Origin: Anaeramoeba flamelloides
Lineage: Eukaryota > Metamonada > Anaeramoebidae
NCBI GenBank assembly: GCA_027625915.1
Contig: JANTQA010000042.1
Coordinates: forward strand, 2,430,001-2,494,000
Length of the DNA stretch: 64,000 bases
Direction of reading: 5' to 3'
Both the position numbers and the translations under genes were made by a program. Each line of letters begins with the position of its first letter. The stretch's first letter is position 1. Positions 34,984 through 45,117 of this stretch are shown here, in pieces. The notes under the pieces were generated by a model that had not been told where the DNA came from, ran no database searches, and was given only the letters and a program-made list of their open reading frames with translations.

Positions 34984-35225
34984 TTGTAATTAAATTTGTT
35001 TTTTATTTAAAAAATATAAATAGAAAAAAATGATTGAAAAAGAGTAAGAATTTTTTTTTATATAAAAGTTAAAACACGTTAAATTTGAAAATAAAAAACG
35101 AAAAGATCAAAATATTATTATTTGTTGTGACAGTTGTTTGAAATATTGAATTAATTTGGATTATATTGTGAAAAAAATCTAAAATGGATTTTTTTTCAAA
35201 ATAATCCAATATTTTTACGATTTTA
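34972..35225 (-). promoter_or_regulatory. H2A promoter, arm 1 of inverted repeat
   Basis: This 254-bp stretch is the reverse complement of 36185-36438, with one visible mismatch (AAATTTAATTAC against AAACTTAATTAC). It covers the first four codons (ATGTCCAAAAAA), the 5' leader and the upstream region. A TATA-like TTTATATAAAA lies at 35058-35068, about 75 bases before the start codon. The arm ends abruptly at 35225. Confidence 0.9.
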
Positions 35226-36184
35226 AAATTCAAAAAATAATAAAAAATCTCCATTTAAAAACTCTATTGAATAAAAGGTTGAACATTCTTTCAGTTGAGT
35301 GACTAATTAAAAATGGGACAATTCAAAAATTCAGTATTATTTCATGAAATTCAATCATTTCCAACAGTATTTTGTTTCAAAAATATTTAAATCTATCTGA
35401 CAATCAAGATTATTTGTAAAATTTCAAACATAGAATAAAAATGATTAATTTTGAGTATGAAGCATTTTTGTTGAAAAAATTTGATGAAATTACGAGATCT
35501 TTCGAAGTTATAGTCTCTTTTTTATTGATAAAAATATAATCCACTTTTTACAAAATATACAAACTAATATTTGATCACTATTTCAAGGAGTGAAGAATCA
35601 CTTAAGTTTCCAGTGTGTGTGTGAATACTGTTTAAGAACCAATTCTAGATTAGGCTTTATGGAAATTCTTTTTTGGAGAGAGAAAATTAAATTGTAATGA
35701 ATTTATTTTTCAACAATTTTCAAGATTTGAAAATTCTATTATTGATCAAATAAAATTAATTTAATAATAGTTAGAATTTAAAGAAAACATCAAATTCTAA
35801 AAAGAAAACGAAAAAATATAAATCGTTAATTTGATGAAAAAGTTTAAGATTTTTTTTAATTAAATTTGAAATAAACATTGAACATTTTTTAATTTGTCAA
35901 TCAACAAAATACCCGTTAATCTTTGACTGTAATCCAGTCGGGTTATTTCATTGGAATTAAAAATAACACTCTAGATTTTAGTAGATCAAATGTTCTTCAG
36001 TCTTACAATTAAGATAAAAAAATAAAAAGTAAAAATTATTCATCTTGAGATACATTTTTTTTTTAGTTTATTCATTGACAATACTTTTAGAAAAACAATA
36101 TGGGATCCTTCACTTGATCAACAAATTCTTATTTTTGGATATAATGATAAATATTTTCATTTAAAATAATTTATAATTGAAATA

Positions 36185-36438
36185 TAAAATCGTAAAAATA
36201 TTGGATTATTTTGAAAAAAAATCCATTTTAGATTTTTTTCACAATATAATCCAAATTAATTCAATATTTCAAACAACTGTCACAACAAATAATAATATTT
36301 TGATCTTTTCGTTTTTTATTTTCAAATTTAACGTGTTTTAACTTTTATATAAAAAAAAATTCTTACTCTTTTTCAATCATTTTTTTCTATTTATATTTTT
36401 TAAATAAAAAACAAACTTAATTACAAATGTCCAAAAAA
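36185..36438 (+). promoter_or_regulatory. H2B promoter, arm 2 of inverted repeat
   Basis: Mirror copy of 34972-35225. TATA-like TTTTATATAAAA at 36343-36354. The intervening 35226-36184 is unrelated AT-rich spacer. The shared region presumably carries the elements that make the two histones co-expressed in S phase. Confidence 0.9.
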
Positions 36439-36771
36439 ACAGTTAACAAGGAAGACGAAACCAAAAAAAGAAAAAGAAGAGTAGAAACATACTCAACATA
36501 TGTATACAAAGTCTTAAAACAAGTTCACCCAGAAATCGGTATCTCCAACAAAGCAATGAGGATCATGAATTCCTTTGTCATGGATGTCTTTGAAAGACTT
36601 GCAATGGAAGCATCTAACTTGGCCAGATTCAACAAAAGAGGTACAATCACATCCAGGGAAGTCCAATCTGCAACCAGATTATTATTACCTGGTGAACTTG
36701 CTAGACATGCAGTTTCTGAAGGAACTAAAGCTGTTACCAAATATTCCAATGCTACCCACAAAGACGATTAA
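36427..36771 (+). CDS. Histone H2B
   Basis: 114 residues, single exon, ATG at 36427 in the context TTACAAATGTCC identical to H2A. Complete histone fold: [88 protein letters not shown]. The N tail is short (about 20 residues) and Lys/Arg-rich, and the C end is acidic (THKDD). Divergent partner of the H2A gene. The coding sequence is less AT-rich than its surroundings, as for H2A and uL14, fitting high expression. Confidence 0.98.
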   Translation: MSKKTVNKEDETKKRKRRVETYSTYVYKVLKQVHPEIGISNKAMRIMNSFVMDVFERLAMEASNLARFNKRGTITSREVQSATRLLLPGELARHAVSEGTKAVTKYSNATHKDD

Positions 36772-37439
36772 ATTCTCTAAAATTAAAATCATAATAATAT
36801 GATCCCTTGTTTTAAAACATTTACTCGGCTTCTCATGAAAAGTCTTTACTAATAAAAATTTTTGAACTAAATTTTCAAAATTGTTTTTGTTTGTTATTTT
36901 ATCCTTTTTTTAGTTTTCAAAAGTTTTCACTAAACACTCAAGGTGTAACTCTAAAAGTGATAAGAGATTTCGATAAAATGTCTATTGTAAAAAAATATCT
37001 TTTATGAAGTAGAAAAGTCAATTTTATTAATTAACCTTAGATATAGATTTTAATTTTTCTTGAATTAAAGCTAACCTAAGCCTTTGAAATTTCAAAAACA
37101 CGATAAGAAATTCCCTTTTTCTGATCAACCAGTGAATGCTGATAAATTCAAATAAATTACAGAAAATTTTCACTTCATTTACCATTTTACAAATTTTTTT
37201 ACACAAGCTTTGAAGAATTCAGTATATACTTTTAAATGTTAAAATACTTTAAAATTTGATTTTTAATGTTCTAATGATTTTGAAAGGGAGTTTATATTTG
37301 ATAAAATTTTTTAGTTCAATGCCCCATTTTGTAACCTCACCACTAACTTTTAATCAACTAAAGAGAAAGAACTTTTTTGAATCGGAACCAATTTTATAAA
37401 GAAAAATATTTTTAATAATTGAAGTTATCTATTATAATA

Positions 37440-37637
37440 CAGTCAGTTTCACTTTTAAGGCACAAACTTTCAACGAAATTTAAGGCACAATAAAAAAATC
37501 TCAAATTAAGGCACAAAATTCAAATTCTAGTAAAATAAATTGTAAAAAAAAAATTTAAAATTTTGTGCCTTAATTTGAGATTTTTTTGTGGTTTAATTTT
37601 CGTTGAAAGTTTGTGCCTTAAAAGTGAAACTGACTAT
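37440..37637. mobile_element. CAGTC hairpin element, copy B
   Basis: Begins CAGTCAGTTTCACTTTTAAG after TA and ends GTGAAACTGACT. Three AAGGCACA motifs about 26 bases apart on the left arm; the mirror motifs TGTGCCTT on the right arm. Almost the whole element is one imperfect palindrome around an A-rich centre. Confidence 0.9.
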
Positions 37638-37856
37638 ATTAAGAAACTCATTTTGCGGTTTTTCATGCCTTTTATTTAACAATTCCAATATTTCTCATGT
37701 TGATTGAATTTTAATGGATAATTTGATAAAATAATTGATTTTTCCAGAAAAAAGTAATATTTAAATTTTGATATGAGATAGATTTTTGATTTTATTGATC
37801 AATTCTATTGAATTATTATGTTATTTCTTAAATTTGTGGAAATATTTTAAATATTA

Positions 37857-37947
37857 CAGTCAGTTTCACTTTTAAGGCACAAACTTTGAACGAAATTTAA
37901 GGCACATTAAAAAACCCAAATTAAGGCACAAAATTCAGATTCTAGTA
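37857..37947. mobile_element. CAGTC hairpin element, copy C1 (left half)
   Basis: Only the left arm is present, from CAGTCAGTTTCACTTTTAAG to GATTCTAGTA. It is cut exactly at a TA where the next full copy begins. In other copies the sequence continues TAAAATAAATTG. Confidence 0.85.
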
Positions 37948-38143
37948 CAGTCAGTTTCACGTTTAAGGTACAAACTTTCAACGAAATTTAAGGCACAAAA
38001 AAATTTCAAATTAAGGCACAACATTTGGAATTTTTTTTTTTACAATTTATTTTTACTAGAATTTGAATTTTGTGCCTCAATTTGAGATTTTTTTGTGCCT
38101 TAAATTTCGTTGAAAGTTTGTGTCTTAAAAGTGAAACTTACTG
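37948..38143. mobile_element. CAGTC hairpin element, copy C2
   Basis: Full-length copy ending TTACTG followed by TA. It starts directly at the TA that terminates copy C1, as if inserted into it; the right half of C1 is not found beyond it. Confidence 0.9.
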
Positions 38144-39535
38144 TATAAAAATTTTGATTTTAATAATAAGTTCAATACCCAAGCGATATTTATTTTTTGT
38201 CTAAAAATAAAAGAAAGAAAAATAAAAAAAAACAGATAAAAAAAAATGGGTAATTTATTTTGAAAGAAGCATTACATAAAAAATAGAAAAATTTAAAAAA
38301 TTAATAAACCCCATTTATCGATTCCCCCTCCATTTGAATAACTAAATTTAAACTCTTTTTCATATATCAAACCAATTTTTTCATTAATTCATCTGTTACT
38401 TCTTTCCAATTTTTCATTTTCATTTTCCATTTTTTAACAAAACACTATATAAAAAATAAAAAAGAGAAAAAATACTTTATTTGCAAACTTTTCACTGCGA
38501 GTGGAAAAACTGCAAAACAATTCTAAATTCAAATGTAATATGAACCATTTATTGTGAAATTTAGTTTATTTGAATTTATCAGTATATGTGACTATTTTGA
38601 AAAGTGGGAAATAATATTCATATTTTACAGAAAAATCAATAAATATATACAAACCTTAAACTATTCTATTGTGATAGTATTTAAATCATCAAAATATCTT
38701 CTTTTTAGCTACGTGGTAAAATATTAGAAATTCAAAACAAACCAAAATTTTGAACAATTAAGACAGAGAAACTTAAAATTGATAATCTAATTTATTGTGA
38801 TTATTCCTGAGATAAAAAATAATTCGATTAGAATATATCTAGTAAGAAAATTACTTTATTTTGACTTTTTATCCAATAAGAGTTTTATTTTATTTAGATC
38901 TTTACTTAAAATTATTTTTTCAAAATTTTCATGATGAATTGCGTAACACTGGGATAAAGTTTTTAACAAATAATTTTCATTAATTTAAGGTTAATCTTAA
39001 AACAATAGAACACCCTTCTCAAAGTTAAATTCACTCAAATATTTTCAATTTCTAAAAAAAATTCTTTTTTAAAATAACAATAAAATAGTTTTTTTTATTT
39101 TCAGTCATTTACTCGGATTAATTTCTAGATTTTTGATTCTTTATTGATTTATATTTACCAATGTGTTAAGATTAACAGATGGAGAATATCTAACACCATC
39201 CCAATAAAAATGGTTAATAGCCACCGAATAAGTTCTAACCCTTTCTACATACATTGTATATATTTTCGACTTTGTACTAATATTTTCCAGTAATCATAGA
39301 AATTTATTTTTGTTTTTTTGAAATTTCAGGATTTTAAATTTGACTTTTATGATTTTTTTGAGTTTTTATTAAATATTTTTATTTTTTTATTTTTATGTTA
39401 ATTTGCTATATTTTATAATTTTTAAAAGTTTTAAAGTTAAACAGAAAAGGCACATGGACAGGATTTTACCAATATTTACCATTCTCACAATAAATTACTT
39501 ATTTTAATTTTATAAGGGGACTTCAACTTAATTGT

Positions 39536-39540
<5 letters not shown>

Positions 39541-39569
<29 letters not shown>

Positions 39570-39570
39570 C
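39541..39570. repeat. (TA)n microsatellite
   Basis: About 14 TA dinucleotides, roughly 90 bases upstream of hairpin copy D. Confidence 0.95.
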
Positions 39571-39661
39571 AACTTTATGTTCGAAAAAAAAATCCAAAAA
39601 TTGAATTTCATAATAAAAGAAATTACGGAAACTTAAAAGTATTTTTCAAAGATTACTTATA

Positions 39662-39857
39662 TAGCCAGTTCCGCTTTTCAGGCAAAAATTTTCAACGAAA
39701 TTTAAGGCACAAAAAAATCTCAAATTAAGGCACAAAATTTGTAATTTTTTTTTTTACTAATAATTTTACTAGAATTTGAATTTTGTGCCTTAATTTGAGA
39801 TTTTTATTGTGCCTTAAATTTCGTTGAAACTTTGTGCCTTAAAAGTGGAACTGACTA
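39662..39857. mobile_element. CAGTC hairpin element, copy D
   Basis: Left end AGCCAGTTCCGCTTTTCAGG, right end GTGGAACTGACTATA. Inner motifs AAGGCACA and TGTGCCTT well kept. Confidence 0.88.
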
Positions 39858-40130
39858 TAAAATGATTCAACCTGATATTTTTATTTTTGGAAATAATATA
39901 ATCCATTAATTTAATTTTTTTTTTTAAATTTATTTGTCAATATACGAAACCAAAAAAAAGGATATAGTCATTATAACAAAGTGAATAGTTTTTTTAATGA
40001 TTTAAAACTTTATTAATTTTTTTTTGTTTTAATAACGTCACCCCCCCCCCCGCACCTGTTTAGGCCATCAAAATAAATTTATTGAATTATTCCAATTTCG
40101 AGGGAAACATTAATTTTAAAATAAACTAAT

Positions 40131-40821
40131 TTTCAGTCAAAGGGGCCCAGTTGCAATGGGTATAATACACCTGTTTAAAGGGTTTGCATAGATATTAGAA
40201 GAAAAATTTTATTTTGAAAATTTTCAAAATTGAAATCATTTTTTCACATTTTTACACATTTTTGTTTTTTTTTTTCGATTTTTTTTTAAAACCTCATTCA
40301 ATTTCAAATTTTTTTTTTTTATTTTAAGATCAATAGTCACTTCGTAAAAAAGTGTTATTCTAATGTCATTGAAACCATGTAAAAATTGTTGAGAAATCTA
40401 TTGATTTCTATTGGAATTCAATTCGATCTTTGCTCTTGATATTTGATTAATAAATGTGAAAAATTTTCACTTCATTTTCATTTCCTTTTTCAAATAGATA
40501 CCACAAATACCAACTAACTTCGTTTGAGGGCTTAACTCCGAAAAGACAAGTATGGAAAATAAAGTGAAAAATGTTTCATATTTATTATTCAAATACCAGT
40601 AGAAGTTCAAAATGAATATTGTTGTTTTTCTAAATGGTTCCCTAAGAATTCGAGTTTTGAAATTTTAAAGAAAATATATTGATTAATTAGTTTTCTTTCA
40701 GACATATATCAACAATTCTTTGATATGTGTATTACTCTGTTTATTTCTTATTTGTTCTTCAAAGGTCAATTATATAAAATAATTTATATTTGAATAAAAC
40801 CTCGCCCCCCTTTGACTGAAA
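40131..40821. mobile_element. H-family element, copy 1
   Basis: Left end TTTCAGTCAAAGGGGCCCAG at 40131; right end is the complement (CCCCCCTTTGACTGAAA ending 40821). 691 bp without a coding frame. The C run just left (40041-40051) and the run of C in the right end are notable. Related copies at 49278-49819 and, without ends, 56870-57300. Non-autonomous DNA transposon by structure; superfamily not assigned. Confidence 0.75.
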
Positions 40822-41220
40822 CAGAATTTATTAATATTTTACAATTAAACATACTACTTAAATAATATCAAATCAATTTTAATTATATAATACTAATAAT
40901 TCCAAAAAAATAAAAATTAAATATTTTTATTTTAATAATTTAACAAGTCCAACTTTTAAAATTACTCAAGAGATAGAAAATTTGAAACCCCAACTATTTT
41001 TTTAACGTTTTTTTTTCAGCTTTCAACCAATAAAATGTTCTATTCTAAAACAATGTATAAAAAAATTACCAAATGAAAAATTATACAAAAATGTATAATT
41101 TTTAATTTGTATCTATTAGTTGTTGGACTAGTTAATATTTTCAAAATATATATTTTACTTATTGTTAACAACTTTTAAAACAGACACTAAATTCACAAGA
41201 TAGATTTATTCTTAAAAATA

Positions 41221-41415
41221 CCTCCAGTTCCACTTTTAATGTTCAAACTTTCAACTAAATTTAATGCACAAAAAAAATCTCAAATTAAAGCACATTTTTT
41301 CGAATTTTTTAATACACAAATAATATGAATAGAATTTGAATTTTGTGCCTTAATTTGTGATTTTTTTGTACCTTAAATTTTGTTGAAAGTTTGTGCCTTA
41401 AATTGAAACTGACTG
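41221..41415. mobile_element. CAGTC hairpin element, copy E
   Basis: Left end CCTCCAGTTCCACTTTTAAT is diverged; right end AATTGAAACTGACTG followed by TA is intact. The minus-strand open stretch overlapping it is not a gene. Confidence 0.85.
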
Positions 41416-43189
41416 TAAAATAGAACCAAAAAACCCAAATGGAATCTAAATTTAACCAAATTGTTATATTACAAATTTGGGATTTCATAGTTTTCATTAT
41501 AACACGTAATGTAAGAATTTAATCTACATTTCAAATTAAAAAAAGAAGTTTTTTTTAGTGTTAAAGTACAGTACCAAATTCACTACAGAGGTGCATACCT
41601 AAGATAACATCAGTTTTTAAGGCTAACCCATTAATGCCCCAAGCAGATTTCCAATTGTGAATTGAAATTGTTTGAAATTATTCGTAATCTAATTCCTTTT
41701 AATTTTTTTTTTGATTGTTCCAAGGATAAAAATTTACAAAAATTAACTTTACAGTATTGATAAAAAATTTTCAATTGATCCTTCATGAATTGAATTTATT
41801 TTTTAAAAATTGAACTTTTAACAAACGATACATGATTTTGTACTATTTTGGTCAGTTTTCTAGATCGGTTAATGCCAAAGACCCCTAAAAAAGAAACATA
41901 CCATTATATTTTGAAATACAATTTTTGCTTTTTTGTATTTTTTTTTTTTTTTTTGGTTAAAAGGAATTGCAAACCTTAGTAAAAAGCGACTTTTGGTTTT
42001 TTTTTATTGTTGTCCTGTTTTCTTATTTCTGAGAATTCAGTATTAAGAGTTTAACAATGTTTCTTAATATAGTTTATACAGTTGCAATTTTATATACCTT
42101 TATTGAACTGTGGAAAAACATTTGATTATTATTTGAACAATTTTCAACTTTTTTTTTATTTTTGTGTATTTATTATCAAATATTTTTTTTTCTTTTGATT
42201 TTTTAAAGAAAGTTTATCAGATGAACGCTAGTCTTGTCCACATTATAACGAAAATAAAAATAAAAAAAACATAAACATATTCCAGGTTTCAGATAAACAT
42301 GTTTTATTTTATTGAATTACCACCGTTTGTAACTAAAACAAGAAAATTTCGATTTTTTTTATTTTTATATTATTTCTTAGTTATTTTAAAACCTTAAAGT
42401 GAACAATTCTAAGATAACAAATAGAATATTCTTTTTTAAATACAACTCAATGTTCTCAGTGTTATCAGGATAACATCTTTAACATTGCATCAATTTTGAT
42501 AGTATTTCAAGGTGTATTTATTTATTTTTTTATTACCCAAATAAGGATTTAAGTGTCGAATACCCTTAGATTTGAATTTAAGTTTAAAAAAAAAAAAATA
42601 CAATTTTTGGGTATGTATTATAATATCCCTTCATAACTCAATTACCTAAAAAAATAAAATATTTTTTTTAAAAGTTTCAAACGAACCTCATCAAAAATTT
42701 TCAATTAACACACAAAAAATTTTTTTAAAAACAGTTTGAATCTAATAGACTTAGGTCTCAAATTCAGATTTCCGAGGAAAAAAAAAAATTACATTTTTTA
42801 ACAATTATTATAATTCATAGGATATTTATGATTGATCAGCTAAAAAGAAAAATAACACATCGACACACCTTACTGCTTGATATTCTATTTTTCCATCCCA
42901 GGCATTGTAATCATATACAAATTTTAACTTGTTTTAGAAAAAAACGTAAAAATTTTACCCAAAAATCAGTTAATTAAGAATTACAAAATTTCTTTCAAAG
43001 GTGGGTGTTTGTTTTTTTGTTGTGGATTGAAAAATAAATATAAAAAAATTTTTTCTTTTTTCTCATCAAAAAAAAAAATCTCAATTAAACTTTTGGCAAA
43101 ATTATGCCTGAACAAAAGTCAATCTCAGTTTCAAAATAAAAATTGTGTTTCTTATTTATTGAAGACCTAAACATTAACAGGATCAAATA

Positions 43190-43500
43190 AATCAACAATA
43201 AACCAGAAGAAAATAGGTTTTGGTTTCTTAAAGTTCTATTATTAAAAAAGAAAATATTCTAAAAATGAAGGATCAAATGGAAAATTTCTTTCAATAAATA
43301 AAGTTAATTTTTGAAAATTTTTATAATTGGAAGGATAAACAAAAAAATTAAAAAGGAATTAGATTCTGAATAATTTTCAACAATTTCCATTCAGAGTTGG
43401 AAATTTGCTTTAAGCATCAAGGGTTTGGCCTTCAAAAATGATTTGAATTTGGTAGGTTATTGTTAGTGTGTTTGACCATACATTGAAACAAGAAAAAAAA
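43190..43500 (+). repeat. Repeat family E, copy 2
   Basis: Counterpart of 28095-28440, more decayed: the reading frame seen in copy 1 is interrupted here. Confidence 0.5.
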
Positions 43501-45117
43501 GCACTGATTTTATTAAAAACAAATTATATTTAGTAACATTCATCTAAAGGTATTGGTATGAATCATTTTGGTAACTGTAAAATTAATCTAAAAAGTCTCC
43601 TATTCAAAAACTGAAACCAGAAATGACAAGATTTACCAAATTAAAAAGTGAATAATTGGTGTAAAATTTTGAGAACGATTTTTGAGAGAAAAGGGTTGTC
43701 AATTTGTTACTTTCAAAAACTTTTTCCTATTCTTTAATTTTTGTTTTACAGTTCCTTAAACAGATTGTTCATAAAAAGGCAAACTATGTAAAGACGAATA
43801 AAAATTTTTTTCAAAAAAAGAGTTTTGATTATTTAAAACAAGTTAAAATCTTTTCTTTGAATCAAGTCACCAACCGACGATATTTCGTTTGTTTTTCAAA
43901 AACTACTCTTTGTATGATAGAGGGGGAAAAATTTTTACTTCTTTTTCCTGATATTGCTTTTCTAAACAAGTTATCAAAGAAAATGGTTGTAATTTGTAGA
44001 TCTATTTGTCGAAAGTAATCGAAAATGTCGATCAAATTTTTCTCATTTGAATTCAAATACTACAAATGTACTTTTAATGATTTCTGCATTTTACCTGTTT
44101 TATTAATAAAATTATTAATTTTTCTTTAAAGGGGATACTTTTTGGGTATGAACAAGAAACAAGGTAATATTTACAATGCTTCAATAACATTCTATTCCCT
44201 TATCAAAAACATCTTTAATGTTTGGGTTTATTTGATTTTGGAAAAAAGTATTTTAGATTTTAATTTGATGTTTCTCCTCCAAACATCTTTCATTCTTTTT
44301 TAATCAGAGAATAGAATGTTACTTAAATATGAAATATATTGTGATCAGGTTTACCGACCCTTGTGAGTCGACCAATAAAGTATCAGAGTTAAAAAAAAAA
44401 AATCACAATTTAATCAAAAATCCAGAAAAATTTCGAAATCATTTTTCACATGAACAGTTTAAAAATAATAGCGAAATTAAAAAAAAAATAATCTGAAAAG
44501 ACTGTTGAAAATAATCTTATTTTCCCCTTTAGGTGTGTTAATTGATACAAAACAAATTTTGTGATTTTTTTTTAATAAAGTAAGCTCAAAAAAATCGATT
44601 ATTTAGAAAAAAATTAGAATTAATTCACAAAAATCAATAATCTTTTTTTCTTTGGAAATGATCTGAAGTAATTTTTTCTTCTCTTATTACAAGATTTAAT
44701 TATTTTTATCCGAAAAAAAAAGAAAAAGAACTTTGACAAAAATAAAATCCAAACAAACAAAATCAAATATAGTGATCTAAAAGTTCTCTTTGAGCAATTT
44801 ACAACTTTTTTTGGTTGGAAACAATTAAAAATTTTTCCTAACGAATTTTGGATCTTCATAGAAAATACCTCTAATTACAAAACCTTTGCACTTATCATGT
44901 CTTCTTCTTCCTCTTCAAAATTTCCTAACCATGAAAATTGTAAGAAAAGTTTATAGATTTTCCTAGTAATATAAAATCAATGCCATTCACAGAGTCGATT
45001 TAATGAAAATTTTATCTTTCCAATCATTGTAGGGTGAAAAAATGAATTTGATAAAAAAAAATAAAAAAAGAATTACAAATTTTGAATTTATTACTTTTTT
45101 TTTTTTTTCAAAATCCA

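Larger units (their letters stand above)
36772..45117. other. Long repeat-rich intergenic region
   Basis: About 8.3 kb containing five hairpin-element copies (37440, 37857, 37948, 39662, 41221), an H-family element (40131-40821), repeat E copy 2 (43190-43500), an (AT)n tract (39541-39570) and an 11-C run (40041-40051). The 104-codon open stretch at 43704-44018 lacks an ATG start and recognisable similarity. No gene supported. Confidence 0.5.

Noticed and set aside
35226-36184. Additional gene between the histone genes
   Set aside because: No frame longer than about 60 codons, AT-rich spacer only; the minus-strand frame at 35069-35254 lies in the promoter repeat.
43704-44018. Open frame of 104 codons
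   Set aside because: No ATG at the start, no recognised similarity, and composition typical of AT-rich noncoding sequence; a decayed element fragment cannot be excluded.
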